Origin: Pseudomonas ekonensis
GTDB lineage: Bacteria > Pseudomonadota > Gammaproteobacteria > Pseudomonadales > Pseudomonadaceae
Assembly (NCBI RefSeq): GCF_019145435.1
Contig: NZ_JAHSTS010000002.1
Coordinates: 992,001 to 1,056,000 of the forward strand
Direction: 5' to 3'
Length of the DNA: 64,000 bases
A program made the position numbers and the translations under genes. Below, one piece after another: positions 53,923-63,585 of the stretch. Under the pieces are notes generated by a model, which saw nothing but the letters and a program-made list of their open reading frames with translations, was not told where the DNA came from and did no database searches. How positions within the stretch are numbered: position 1 is the first letter of the stretch; the number at the start of each line of letters is the position of its first letter.

Positions 53923-54858
53923 ATGCTGAACAGTAACTTGCTTAGAAAGCTCGACATGCAGGATCTCATGGTGTTCGTCGCCGTGTACGAGCAAAGCAGT
54001 GTCACCGACGTGTCGGAGGCGCTGTTCGTCAGCCAGTCCACCGTCAGTTACTGCCTGAAGAAACTGCGCACCAGCTTCGAAGACGAACTCTTCATCAACA
54101 CCCGCACGGGCATGCGGCCGACCTACAAGGCCGACGGCATGTACAGCCATGTGCAGAAGATCCTCGAAAGCATCAACCTGTGCCACGCCGGCCCCCCGGT
54201 GTTCGATCCGACGGCCCAGGCGGTCACCTTCAACATCTGCGCGCCGGAGTACTTCGAGCAACTGATCCTGCCGCGGATGCTCAAGCGCTTCGACTTCGAC
54301 GATTTGCCGGTGATGGTCAACATGCACAAGTTCGAGACCGACGTGCCCGCCGACGAGCTGCGCGACGGCAGCCTCGACCTGGTGATCTGCTTCGGCCCGC
54401 ACTTTCACCGCCAGCACGCCGACCTGAAGTCGCGCATGCTGCTGGAGGACGACCTGGTCTGCGTCTTCGACAAGCGCGCCACGCCCCTGGAGCCGCGCCT
54501 GAGCCTCAAGGCCTTCACCGAACGCCGGCACGTGTTCCCCACGCCGTGGATGTCCACCACCAACATGGTCGACGGCTGGCTGGCGCGCCAGGCGCAGAAG
54601 CGCCAGATCGTCGCCCGCTCCAACAGCTACAGCGCGGCGCTGAAGATGATCACCGGCACCGACTTCATCCTCACCCTGCCCCGGCGCATCCAGCGCCTGC
54701 TGACCAACGACGCGGTGTTCAACCACTGCGAGGCGCCCAACGGCCTGCCCGGCTTCACCCTCGACATGCAGTGGAGCCGCAACGCCGACCAGGACAGCGC
54801 CAACCTCTGGCTGCGCGAGCAGGTCATCAAGACCTGCTCGGAGCTGGAGGCCGCCTGA
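53923..54858 (+). CDS. LysR-family regulator (NodD/LeuO-like)
   Basis: The 311-residue protein has an HTH of the NodD/LeuO type (LDMQDLMVFVAVYEQSSVTD, then LFVSQSTVSYCLKKLRTSFE) and a matching effector domain (FNICAPEYFEQLILPRML). The start is the ATG at 53923. Its gene is convergent with the CHM isomerase gene after only three bases, and it follows an MFS gene. The target could be either, but no binding site is evident. Confidence 0.85.
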   Translation: MLNSNLLRKLDMQDLMVFVAVYEQSSVTDVSEALFVSQSTVSYCLKKLRTSFEDELFINTRTGMRPTYKADGMYSHVQKILESINLCHAGPPVFDPTAQAVTFNICAPEYFEQLILPRMLKRFDFDDLPVMVNMHKFETDVPADELRDGSLDLVICFGPHFHRQHADLKSRMLLEDDLVCVFDKRATPLEPRLSLKAFTERRHVFPTPWMSTTNMVDGWLARQAQKRQIVARSNSYSAALKMITGTDFILTLPRRIQRLLTNDAVFNHCEAPNGLPGFTLDMQWSRNADQDSANLWLREQVIKTCSELEAA

Positions 54859-54861
54859 GCC

Positions 54862-55227
54862 TCACACGCCGATGGCGGTCTTGGTGTAGGACTCGCGGTC
54901 GATGTCCAGCAGCTCCACGCACAGCTGCACGTCGACCCCGGCCGGCCACTCGCACAGGTCCTGCAGCGCCGCCAGCAGGCTTTCCGACAACTGCCGCTTG
55001 ATCTGCGGCGAACGCCCGCTGAGCAGCGCCAGCTTCACATGGACGAAGGCCCGCTCGCCCGGCGCGGTGCCGACCCTGAACGTCTCGACCTTCACCGCAC
55101 GGCTCTTGATGTCGTACTCCGCGGCGAACTGACCGGAAGCCACCAGGGTGTTGTTGAGCCGGATCAGCGCCAGGTCGGCGTTCAGTTGCGGCAGGTTGGC
55201 GGTGTATTCCAGGTGCAGGTGCGGCAT
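54862..55227 (-). CDS. 5-carboxymethyl-2-hydroxymuconate isomerase-like protein
   Basis: The 121-residue protein has Pro as its second residue, the N-terminal catalytic proline of tautomerase-fold enzymes after Met removal. The family pattern of CHM isomerase (HpaF/HpcD) follows: MPHLHLEYTANL, AFVHVKLALLSGRS and SLLAALQDLCEW. In the homoprotocatechuate pathway this enzyme isomerises 5-carboxymethyl-2-hydroxymuconate. No other hpa gene is in the window, so it may act elsewhere. The start at 55227 is preceded by GGAG. Confidence 0.85.
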   Translation of the reverse strand: MPHLHLEYTANLPQLNADLALIRLNNTLVASGQFAAEYDIKSRAVKVETFRVGTAPGERAFVHVKLALLSGRSPQIKRQLSESLLAALQDLCEWPAGVDVQLCVELLDIDRESYTKTAIGV

Positions 55228-55278
55228 GGGGGAGAACTCCAGTCATTGGGCGCAAAGGCCGTACATATATCACTAATC

Positions 55279-55305
55279 CCTGTGGAGCGGGCTCGCGCCT
55301 ACAGG
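55279..55305. repeat. remnant of a REP element
   Basis: CCTGTGGAGCGGGCTCGCGC looks like a decayed GGAGCGAGCC-class element with internal losses. Confidence 0.4.
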
Positions 55306-55319
55306 TGCTGCGGTGTCGG

Positions 55320-56234
55320 TCAGGTCGCGGGGCGTTCGCTCATCAGCGCCTCAAGGCGCGAGCGCAGCCAGCGCTCGGCCGGGTCGCTGTCCACATGGCT
55401 GAGCCAGACCATCGACAGGTCCAGGGTCGGCGTCTTGAACGGGAACGGTTCCTTGAACAGCAGCCCCGAGGCGGCCATTGCGTCGGCCGTGTAGTCCGGC
55501 AGGCTGGCGATCAGGTCGGTGCCGGCCAGCAGCGCCGGCAACGCGCTGTACTGCGGCACCGACAGTACCACCTGACGGGTGCGGCCGATGTCCGCCAGCC
55601 ACTCGTCGGCGTAGCCGCTGACGTTGGCGGTGTGGGACACCAGCACGTGCGGGCGGGCGCAATACTCATCGAGGGTCAGCGGCGTGGCGCTGGCGTCGGC
55701 CCGCAGGACGCTCGGCTGGATGTGCCGCAACAGCTTGCGCTTGGCGTTGGCCGGCAAGCCGCGGGTCTGGCTGATGCCGACGGTGATGTCGCCCGAGGCC
55801 AGCAGGTCGGGGATCCGCCAGTAGTCGACATGCTGCACCACGAACACCACGTTCGGCGCCTCCTGGCGCAGGGTGCGCAGCGCCGGCGGCAGCAAGCCGA
55901 ACTCGACGTCGTCGGACAGGCCGATGCGAAAGGTCATGGTGCTGACGGCGGGATCGAAATCGCGGGTCAGGCTCAGGGCCACCGAGAGCGCGTCCAGCGC
56001 CGGCTTGAGGTGGCGGAAGATGTCTTCGGCCCGGGCCGTCGGCTCCATGCGGTGACCGACGCGGATGAACAGCGGATCGTTGAGTATCGTGCGCAAGCGG
56101 TTGAGCGCCGAACTGATGGTCGGCTGGCCGAGGAACAGCTTCTCGGCGGCGCGGGTCACGTTGCGTTCGAGCATCAGCGTCTCGAACACCACCATCAGGT
56201 TGATGTCGGCCTTGCGCAGTTCATTTCGGTTCAT
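55320..56234 (-). CDS. LysR-family regulator, MexT-like
   Basis: The 304-residue protein begins MNRNELRKADINLMVVFETL. It carries the HTH ERNVTRAAEKLFLGQPTISS and an effector domain (FRIGLSDDVEFGLLPPALR, then LPANAKRKLLRHIQPSVLRAD). By memory this is close to P. aeruginosa MexT, which activates the mexEF-oprN efflux operon and responds to disulfide stress. No efflux operon is nearby, so it is a paralogue or its target lies elsewhere. It is downstream of the Gtr-like cassette on the same strand. Confidence 0.8.
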   Translation of the reverse strand: MNRNELRKADINLMVVFETLMLERNVTRAAEKLFLGQPTISSALNRLRTILNDPLFIRVGHRMEPTARAEDIFRHLKPALDALSVALSLTRDFDPAVSTMTFRIGLSDDVEFGLLPPALRTLRQEAPNVVFVVQHVDYWRIPDLLASGDITVGISQTRGLPANAKRKLLRHIQPSVLRADASATPLTLDEYCARPHVLVSHTANVSGYADEWLADIGRTRQVVLSVPQYSALPALLAGTDLIASLPDYTADAMAASGLLFKEPFPFKTPTLDLSMVWLSHVDSDPAERWLRSRLEALMSERPAT

Positions 56235-56327
56235 CCTTCACCCCCGTCCCCAGATGGCGGCAGTGTAGAAAGGCATGGGGGGCGCCGTCCATCGAAACGG
56301 CGCGGCGGCAGGCCTGACGCCCGCAGG

Positions 56328-56714
56328 TCATCGGTACGTCCAGACGTTGTGCAGCACGAACGTGAAGGCAGGCACCGTCAGCGCCACCGCCGCGACGCCC
56401 AGCAGATAGTGCAGGCCGGCAACCTGCGCCGACCAGGCCACGAACACCGCCAACAGAAACCCGCCCGCCGACACCGACATGAAGCGCAGCAGGGTCTTGC
56501 CGTGCAACCTTGCGGAGAAGCTCCAGGCCGTGTTGACCGCATACGACACCACCGTCGCCATGGCGAAGGCCACGCCGTTGGCCACCGGCGGACGGGGGCT
56601 GACGAAGCGGATGATCAGCACCGCCACCAACGCATGCAGCGCCGTGACGAACAGCCCGGTCACGGCGAAACGCAGGCCGCGGCGGATCAGGGCGGACCGG
56701 TCGGCGACCGTCAC
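56328..56714 (-). CDS. GtrA-family membrane protein
   Basis: The 128-residue protein has four membrane helices and the GtrA pattern (LIRRGLRFAVTGLFVTALHA, VVSYAVNTAWSFSA, FTFVLHNVWTYR). GtrA proteins are thought to flip undecaprenyl-linked sugars across the inner membrane. The start is a GTG at 56714, overlapping the stop of the methyltransferase gene by four bases (GTGA). It is the last gene of a three-gene cassette with a GtrB-like glycosyltransferase. Confidence 0.87.
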   Translation of the reverse strand: MTVADRSALIRRGLRFAVTGLFVTALHALVAVLIIRFVSPRPPVANGVAFAMATVVSYAVNTAWSFSARLHGKTLLRFMSVSAGGFLLAVFVAWSAQVAGLHYLLGVAAVALTVPAFTFVLHNVWTYR

Positions 56715-57412
56715 GGTTTGCGCGCCAGCACGAACACGCTCAGGCCGGCCAGGCGATTGATGCCCATCAGGGGCAATTCGAGCCTGCACATCGCTTTGAG
56801 CAGCGCATTGACGAAAGCAGAGTGACGCTTGAGCTGCGAGCGCGGCACCGAACGTGCGGCCAGCAGACGCGACGCCAGCGCGAACGGAAACACCGCACCG
56901 AAACCGTAGGCGCCCCGCTCCACTTGCAGGCCCGCAGCGGCGGCCAAGGCCTCGCACCGTCCCAGGGTGTAGCGGCGCTTGTGGCCCAGAAAATCGTCGT
57001 GCCCGCTCCACATGAACGCAAAGGCCGGCACCGTCATCAGAAAGCGACTGCCGGACGGGACTTGGTCGATGCAGGCCCGAAGCAGGCCGAGGTCGTCATC
57101 GACGTGCTCCAGCACATCCATCAGCAACACGAGGTCGGCGTCCACGGGCCCGAGGGCGCGGCGGTAATGCACCGGTTTGCCGGCGCTCTCCCCACTGCAA
57201 TCGGCGGGGTAGCCGGTGTCCACGCACCAGGCTTCGCACGCGGCGGTGCAGGCCAGCAGATGGCGGGAAAAGAACCCTGAACCGGCGCCGACATCGAGAA
57301 TCCGCCTGACCGGCGCATCCCCCAGCATCCGGCGGATCGCCGCGGCCTTGGTGCAGTAGTACCAATGCTCACCGATGCGGTCGCCGAGGATGTCGGCTTC
57401 CTTGAGGTCCAT
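56711..57412 (-). CDS. class I SAM-dependent methyltransferase
   Basis: The 233-residue protein has the SAM motif RILDVGAGSGFFSRHLL near residues 37-53 and post-I VLLMDVLEHVDDD. The pattern FMWSGHDDFLGHKRRYTLG is typical of methyltransferases linked to polysaccharide genes. It lies between the GtrB-like and GtrA genes with 4-base overlap to GtrA and three bases after the glycosyltransferase. This points to methylation of a lipid-linked sugar or its glycan. Its substrate is not known. Confidence 0.85.
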   Translation of the reverse strand: MDLKEADILGDRIGEHWYYCTKAAAIRRMLGDAPVRRILDVGAGSGFFSRHLLACTAACEAWCVDTGYPADCSGESAGKPVHYRRALGPVDADLVLLMDVLEHVDDDLGLLRACIDQVPSGSRFLMTVPAFAFMWSGHDDFLGHKRRYTLGRCEALAAAAGLQVERGAYGFGAVFPFALASRLLAARSVPRSQLKRHSAFVNALLKAMCRLELPLMGINRLAGLSVFVLARKP

Positions 57413-57415
57413 GCA

Positions 57416-58384
57416 TCAGTCCTTGGGTTCGTAGATGCGGCGCACCAGGAACACCGGCCGGTGCTTCGCTTCGATGTAGGTGCGGCCCAGGTACTCGCCG
57501 AGCACCCCGATGCCGATCAGTTGCAGGCCGCCGAGAAACGTCACGGCGACCATCAGCGAGGCATAGCCGGGCAAGTCGACGCCGTAGATCAGCGTCCGCG
57601 TCACGATGAACATCGCGATGCCAAAGGACACCAGCGACACCGCCGCGCCCAGGTAGGTCCAGATCCGCAGCGGCTCGGTGCTGAAACTGGTGATGCCCTC
57701 CAGGGCGAAATTCCACAGCCGCCAGCCGTTGAACTTGCTCTTGCCCGCCGCACGCTCCGGCCGCTCGTAATCGACATGGGTGGTGCGGAACCCGACCCAG
57801 GCGAACAGCCCCTTCATGAAGCGCCTCGACTCCGGCAGGGTCAGCAGCGCGTCCACCACGCAGCGGTCCATCAGGCGGAAGTCGCCGACGTTCTCCGGCA
57901 GGGGCTGCTCGGCGATCCTGTTGTGCAGGCGGTAGAACCAGTTGGCGGAGGTCTGCTTGGCCCAGGAATCGTTGCGGCGGCTGATGCGGTGGCCCAGCAC
58001 CATCTCATAGCCTTCCCGCCAGCGGGCGACCATCTGCAGGATGACTTCGGGCGGGTCCTGCAGGTCGACGTCGATCGGCACCACGATCCGCCCCGTGGCG
58101 GTCTGCAGGCCGGCGGACAGCGCCGCCTCCTTGCCGAAGTTGCGGCTCAGGTCGACGATGCGGATCCGCGGGTCGTCCATCTGATGACGCAACAGCCGAT
58201 CCAGCGTCGCATCGGTGCTGCCGTCATTGACGAACACCAGCTCTAGCCCGATCTGCGCCTCGCGCGCGAAGACCTGCCCGATGCGCACAAGAAAGCCGTC
58301 GAGGCTGTCTTCCTCGTTGAACACGGGGATCACCAGCGACAACGTCACCGGCCCCGCAGCGTGCATCCCGAGCGGTTGATTCAC
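57416..58384 (-). CDS. GtrB-like glycosyltransferase family 2
   Basis: The 322-residue protein has an N-terminal GT2 domain (SLVIPVFNEEDSLDGFL, FVNDGSTDATLD, the metal-binding DVDLQDPPE) and two C-terminal membrane helices (residues 230-290), as in the bactoprenol glucosyltransferase GtrB. It should load a hexose onto undecaprenyl phosphate for modification of O antigen or another surface polymer. It is the first gene of the cassette. The usual serotype-specific gtr transferase is missing; a methyltransferase sits in that slot. Confidence 0.9.
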   Translation of the reverse strand: MNQPLGMHAAGPVTLSLVIPVFNEEDSLDGFLVRIGQVFAREAQIGLELVFVNDGSTDATLDRLLRHQMDDPRIRIVDLSRNFGKEAALSAGLQTATGRIVVPIDVDLQDPPEVILQMVARWREGYEMVLGHRISRRNDSWAKQTSANWFYRLHNRIAEQPLPENVGDFRLMDRCVVDALLTLPESRRFMKGLFAWVGFRTTHVDYERPERAAGKSKFNGWRLWNFALEGITSFSTEPLRIWTYLGAAVSLVSFGIAMFIVTRTLIYGVDLPGYASLMVAVTFLGGLQLIGIGVLGEYLGRTYIEAKHRPVFLVRRIYEPKD

Positions 58385-58656
58385 GGGCCTGCTCTTCTCT
58401 TGGCGTGTTGACCGGTTGCCGAACCGGGATCGAATACCTTGAGCCGCACTTCATTAAGCAGCACCGCCCCAGGCGGCGCAAGAATCGGGCGACGGCATCG
58501 CACCTCGCCCGGAGCCGGTTCGTGCGCCCGGGCCTTGCTCACACATCTCCCAACGATTGGAAACAAATGCCCGATAGCCAAAAAAGCCAGCTCCGCTAGG
58601 CTTGCGTCGGTGCGTCACAGCGTGTCGCAATATCCCTATCGCATGGAGCGAACTGA

Positions 58657-58848
58657 ATGTATTTCGAGATCTACAGACAATCCAAAGGCACCCTGAGCAC
58701 CGGCAAGGGCCAATGGCGCTGGCGGCTGAGGGCCGGGAACCACGAAACCGTCGCCAGCGGGGAGTCCTATGTGAACAAGGCCGACTGCCTGCACGTGATC
58801 GAACTGATCAAAGGCGTGCACGCAGAGACGCCGGTCAAGGAGATCTGA
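58657..58848 (+). CDS. YegP-like DUF1508 protein, single repeat
   Basis: The 63-residue protein is a single DUF1508 unit (YFEIYRQSKG, WRWRLRAGNHETVASGESY, VNKADCLHVIELIK). E. coli YegP has two such units, so this is the one-repeat form, which may pair as a dimer. Function unknown. GGAG precedes the ATG. It stands alone between the Gtr cassette and ppk2. Confidence 0.85.
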   Translation: MYFEIYRQSKGTLSTGKGQWRWRLRAGNHETVASGESYVNKADCLHVIELIKGVHAETPVKEI

Positions 58849-58902
58849 CGCCGGCAAAGGCCGCCGCAGCTGCCGCCCCCGGCGGTTTCGGCGGCCCATG
58901 GC

Positions 58903-59727
58903 TCAGAAGCGCTCCACCACTTGCTTGAAGGGGTAATTCGTTTCCCGATAGCCTCCCGGCTTTTGCCGCTTGGGCAAGACGACCTTTTCCCGGGGCACCT
59001 CTTTATAGGGAATGCGGCTGAGCAGGTCGGAAATGATGTTCAGGCGCGCCCGTCGCTTGTCGTTCGAGTCGGCCACCAGCCATGGCGCGTAGCCGGTGTC
59101 GGTGGCTTCGATCATCTCATCGCGGGCCCTGGAGTAGTCGTACCAACGGCTGTAGGACTTCAGATCCATGGGCGAAAGCTTCCAGATCTTGCGCCCGTCG
59201 GTGATGCGCTCTTCAAGCCGGCGGGTCTGCTCCTCCTGGCTGACGTTCAGCCAGTACTTGAGCAGGATCACCCCCGAATCGACGATGGCCCGCTCCACCA
59301 GCGGCACGGTCTGGAGAAACTTCTCCACCTGCTTGTCGGTGCAAAAGCCCATCACCCGCTCGACCCCGGCGCGGTTGTACCAACTGCGGTCGAAGATCAC
59401 CACCTCACCGCCCGCCGGCAGATACGGCAGGTAGCGCTGGATGTACATCTGGCTCTTTTCGCGGTCGGTCGGCGCCGGCAGCGCGATCACGCGGAACACC
59501 CGCGGGCTCACCCGGTCGGTGATCGCCTTGATCGTCCCGCCCTTCCCCGCCCCGTCACGCCCCTCGAAAATGATGCAGACCTTGATGCCGTTGGCCGTCA
59601 CCCACTCCTGCATCTTCACCAGTTCGACATGCAGACGACGCAGCTCGGCCAGGTAGTCCTTGCTCGACAGCTTGGTCTTTTCGGTCGTCTTGCCTTTTTC
59701 GCCGTCCTTCTTCTTGCCTTTCGCCAT
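58903..59727 (-). CDS. ppk2: polyphosphate kinase 2 (class I)
   Basis: The 274-residue protein is a one-domain PPK2. Walker A is IIFEGRDGAGKGGTIKAI, the lid and Walker B pieces are GEVVIFDRSWYNRAGVERVMGF and PLVERAIVDSGVILLKYWL, in line with class I enzymes. These use polyphosphate to make GTP or ATP from GDP or ADP. The N terminus is a Lys-rich tail of about 25 residues. Start: ATG 59727, with GAGG seven bases upstream, in preference to a TTG two codons earlier. Confidence 0.93.
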   Translation of the reverse strand: MAKGKKKDGEKGKTTEKTKLSSKDYLAELRRLHVELVKMQEWVTANGIKVCIIFEGRDGAGKGGTIKAITDRVSPRVFRVIALPAPTDREKSQMYIQRYLPYLPAGGEVVIFDRSWYNRAGVERVMGFCTDKQVEKFLQTVPLVERAIVDSGVILLKYWLNVSQEEQTRRLEERITDGRKIWKLSPMDLKSYSRWYDYSRARDEMIEATDTGYAPWLVADSNDKRRARLNIISDLLSRIPYKEVPREKVVLPKRQKPGGYRETNYPFKQVVERF

Positions 59728-59852
59728 GGCCAAACCTCACGGATTGAAATGGCTGCCGGAAGAGACCGGCGGCCCATGACCCTGAACCGGAAAGTTTAGC
59801 CAGTTATCGCGAAACGCAAGCCCGCGTTCGGCCGGCTTTCTTCGGCGCAAAC

Positions 59853-59886
59853 AAAAAGCCCCGTAGCTTCTCAGCTACGGGGCTTT
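59853..59886 (-). terminator. rho-independent terminator after tRNA-Ser
   Basis: Minus-strand GCCCCGTAGC and GCTACGGGGC form a 10-base-pair stem followed by TTTTT. It begins about 9 bases after the tRNA. Confidence 0.92.
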
Positions 59887-59894
59887 TCGAATAA

Positions 59895-59984
59895 TGGCGG
59901 AGAGATAGGGATTCGAACCCTAGGTACCCGCGAAGGTACAACGGATTTCGAATCCGTCCCATTCGGCCACTCTGGCATCTCTCC
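59895..59984 (-). tRNA. tRNA-Ser (anticodon CGA)
   Basis: The minus strand gives a 90-base class II tRNA with acceptor GGAGAGA/TCTCTCC and encoded CCA end. The anticodon stem-loop is ACGGA-TTCGAAA-TCCGT with anticodon CGA, reading UCG. The long variable arm is typical of serine tRNAs (TACCTTCGCGGGTA), and the T arm is GGGTTCGAATCCC. It has its own promoter and terminator. Confidence 0.97.
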
Positions 59985-59987
59985 AAC

Positions 59988-60000
59988 GGCGCGCATCATA
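59988..60000 (-). promoter_or_regulatory. -10 and GC discriminator of the tRNA promoter
   Basis: TATGAT (60000-59995) is followed by GCGCGCC just before the predicted start, the GC-rich discriminator typical of promoters under stringent (ppGpp) control. The -35 element is not clear. Confidence 0.6.
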
Positions 60001-60068
60001 ACAACACTTTTGCCGGAAGCGAACCCCCTGACGCAAATTTTTTCCGTGCTATCAGATGCTTGCGTCGG

Positions 60069-60782
60069 TTAAAGCGGTACGCCCAGACGGTGGGCCACTT
60101 CTTCGTAGGCTTCGATGACGTCACCGAGGCCCTGGCGGAAGCGGTCCTTGTCCATTTTTTTCTTGGTGTCCTTGTCCCACAGACGGCAGCCGTCCGGGCT
60201 GAATTCGTCGCCCAGGACGATGGAGCCGTCGCTGAACACACCGAATTCCAGTTTGAAGTCCACCAGCAGCAGGCCGGCGTCGTCGAACAGTTTGCTCAGG
60301 ACGTCGTTGACCTTCAGGGACAGTTCCTTCATGCGCACCAGTTGCTCGGCAGTGCCCCAGCCGAACGCCACGACGTGGGATTCGTTGATGAACGGATCGC
60401 CCTTGGCGTCGTCCTTCAGGAACAGCTCGAAGGTGTAAGGGTTGAGCTTCATGCCCTCTTCGACGCCCAGGCGCTTGACCAGGCTGCCGGCGGCGTAGTT
60501 ACGCACGACGCACTCGACCGGGATCATGTCGAGTTTCTTCACCAGGCACTCGTTGTCGCCCAGCAGCTTGTCGAATTGGGTCGGGATGCCGGCCGCTTCG
60601 AGCTTCTGCATGATGAAGGCGTTGAACTTGTTGTTCACCATGCCCTTGCGGTCGAGCTGTTCGATGCGCTTGCCGTCGAACGCCGAGGTGTCGTTGCGAA
60701 ACAGCAGGATCAGGCGGTCGGCGTCGTCGGTCTTGTAAACCGATTTGGCTTTGCCGCGGTAGAGTTCTTCACGTTTTTCCAT
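60069..60782 (-). CDS. purC: SAICAR synthetase
   Basis: The 237-residue enzyme adds aspartate to CAIR in purine synthesis. It matches PurC throughout: [15 protein letters not shown] at the start (nucleotide loop), [14 protein letters not shown] [21 protein letters not shown], and [14 protein letters not shown] and [14 protein letters not shown] near the end, which hold active-site residues. It is the last gene of a likely operon with the MBL hydrolase (28 bases upstream), bamC and dapA. Confidence 0.96.
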   Translation of the reverse strand: MEKREELYRGKAKSVYKTDDADRLILLFRNDTSAFDGKRIEQLDRKGMVNNKFNAFIMQKLEAAGIPTQFDKLLGDNECLVKKLDMIPVECVVRNYAAGSLVKRLGVEEGMKLNPYTFELFLKDDAKGDPFINESHVVAFGWGTAEQLVRMKELSLKVNDVLSKLFDDAGLLLVDFKLEFGVFSDGSIVLGDEFSPDGCRLWDKDTKKKMDKDRFRQGLGDVIEAYEEVAHRLGVPL

Positions 60783-60810
60783 GATGGGCTCCGCTTGCTA
60801 AATAGGTGGG

Positions 60811-61569
60811 CTAGGCGATGTGGCGCCAGTCGAGCCCTGAATCTTGATCGGCCAGTTGCAGCCAGTCCGGGTCGCACCCGAGGGTGTCGACGAAACATTG
60901 CCGGGCCAGCTGCGGCAGGTTGTTCTTGCTGCTCAGATGGGCCAGGACCAGGTGTTGCAGGCCTTGCCAGCCCAACTCGGCCACCAGGAATGCCGCCTGA
61001 TGGTTGTTCAGGTGTCCCCGCTCGCCGCCCACCCGTTGCTTGAGAAAGTACGGGTAGTGACCGCGGGCCAGCAAATCGCGGCAATGGTTGGCCTCGATCA
61101 TCAACGCATCGAGATCCCGGTAGCCGTCCAGCACCTGTTCGCAGTACGAGCCCAGGTCGGTCAGCAGGCCGAAGCGCCGCTCGCCGTCGCTGAACACATA
61201 CTGGGTCGGCTCCTGCGCATCATGGGCCACGGCAATGGCGTGGATGCTCAGGGCGCCGATCTGCAACCGCTCGCCGCCGGCGACGAAACCGGTGGCGTCA
61301 ATCGGCTTGCGCATCCCGCGCAAGGTGCCGCGGCTCAGATAGACAGGCAGATTGTAGCGCCGAGACAGCAAACCCACGCCATGCACGTGGTCGGCATGTT
61401 CGTGGGTCACGAGTATCGCGCTCAGTTGCGCCGGGTTCACACCCAGGCGCAACAGGCGTTTTTCGGTTTCCCGCAGGGAGAAGCCACAATCCACCAGCAC
61501 CACCGTATCGGCGCTGGCGACCAGCGTGCCGTTCCCTTGGCTACCGCTGCCGAGAACGGCGAAACGCAT
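60811..61569 (-). CDS. MBL-fold metallo-hydrolase (YycJ/WalJ-like)
   Basis: The 252-residue protein has the metallo-beta-lactamase zinc motif THEHADHVHG near residues 57-66, with further His/Asp ligands in AVAHDAQEP, TDLGSY and HLSSKNN. It resembles the YycJ/WalJ exonuclease-like group of MBL proteins. In this operon its function is not established. Its start is four bases after the bamC stop, so the two are coupled. Confidence 0.87.
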   Translation of the reverse strand: MRFAVLGSGSQGNGTLVASADTVVLVDCGFSLRETEKRLLRLGVNPAQLSAILVTHEHADHVHGVGLLSRRYNLPVYLSRGTLRGMRKPIDATGFVAGGERLQIGALSIHAIAVAHDAQEPTQYVFSDGERRFGLLTDLGSYCEQVLDGYRDLDALMIEANHCRDLLARGHYPYFLKQRVGGERGHLNNHQAAFLVAELGWQGLQHLVLAHLSSKNNLPQLARQCFVDTLGCDPDWLQLADQDSGLDWRHIA

Positions 61570-61573
61570 CGGA

Positions 61574-62689
61574 TCAGCCCAGGTTGTCCTGAATCACGCT
61601 CAACACCTTGCGGGCCACTTCGGCCGGCGCCACGGTGTTGATGTTCTTCTCGACGGTCACCTGGACGTTCTCGCCCACCTTGCTCAGGCGAACCTGATAG
61701 CGCTCGGCGCGGGCTTCGACTTCTTCCTTGTCAGGCTTGCTGCCGAACAGGCTGCTGAAGAAACCGGGCTTGTCGTCTTTCTTCTCGGCCTTTTCGGCCA
61801 GGTTGATGTAGTACAGGCCCAGGCTGCGGTTGATGTCCTCCACACGCCATTCGCCTTGCTCCAGCGCACGGCCGACGCTCGACCAGGCGCGGTCGAGGTC
61901 GCTGCCGACGTTGAGCACCGGGTTGCCGCTGCCGTCTTCGCTGAGGCTGACGCGGCTCGGCGCATCGAAATCGCGGGAAGCCAGCATCGACACGGAACCG
62001 CCCTTCTCGGAGGTACGGCTCATGCTCGCCAGCATGTCGTCGACCAGCGCCGCGTCCAGGCCGGTGTTGACCGAACGGTTGGTGAACGCCACGTCGGCGG
62101 TGCTGCCGGCAGGACGCTCGGCGCTGACCACGTAGACTTCACTGGTGTTGCGCTGCACGCCCGGCTCGATGCGCACCCGCACGCGGGTTTCGCTGTCGGC
62201 GCCGACGCCGGCCGCGCTCAGGCGCTTGGCCATGGAGGCGGACAGCTCATCGGAATGCTGCCAGGTGGTGGTGAACTCGCCGGTCTGCGGACGCTGCTCG
62301 TCCAGACGGAAACCGTTGTCCTGGAAGAACTGCACGGCGACCGGCCAGACTTCGGCCGGCGGATGCTGGGCCATCACCCAGCGCGAATCGCCGCTCTTCT
62401 GCAGCGAGTAGTCACCGGCGTCGGCGATGGCCGACAGCGGTTGCGGACGAGGAACCACGTACTCGCCTTTTGCGGTGTCGTCAGCCACGTTGCGCGGGAT
62501 CGGCAACAGCGGATCCAGACGCTTGGAGGTGCTGACACCCGACGGCAGTTGCATCGGCGCGGTCTGTTGCGCCTGCAGGTAGTCGCTGCCACGGTCACGG
62601 AAATAACCTTCCGGGCCCCAGATCCATCCACAGCCGCTGGTGCTGGAGATAATCAAGGCAAGTGCGGAAAGTCCGGCCATTCGCTTCAT
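61574..62689 (-). CDS. bamC: outer membrane protein assembly factor BamC
   Basis: The 371-residue lipoprotein has a signal peptide and lipobox (IISSTSGC, Cys at residue 20), an unstructured N-terminal stretch that binds BamD, and two helix-grip domains. It matches BamC (E. coli NlpB, 344 residues) and is in the conserved place after dapA. It is part of the BAM complex that inserts outer-membrane proteins. Start: ATG 62689 with GAGGAAG upstream. Confidence 0.92.
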   Translation of the reverse strand: MKRMAGLSALALIISSTSGCGWIWGPEGYFRDRGSDYLQAQQTAPMQLPSGVSTSKRLDPLLPIPRNVADDTAKGEYVVPRPQPLSAIADAGDYSLQKSGDSRWVMAQHPPAEVWPVAVQFFQDNGFRLDEQRPQTGEFTTTWQHSDELSASMAKRLSAAGVGADSETRVRVRIEPGVQRNTSEVYVVSAERPAGSTADVAFTNRSVNTGLDAALVDDMLASMSRTSEKGGSVSMLASRDFDAPSRVSLSEDGSGNPVLNVGSDLDRAWSSVGRALEQGEWRVEDINRSLGLYYINLAEKAEKKDDKPGFFSSLFGSKPDKEEVEARAERYQVRLSKVGENVQVTVEKNINTVAPAEVARKVLSVIQDNLG

Positions 62690-62706
62690 GCGTTGTACTT
62701 CCTCAA

Positions 62707-63585
<879 letters not shown>

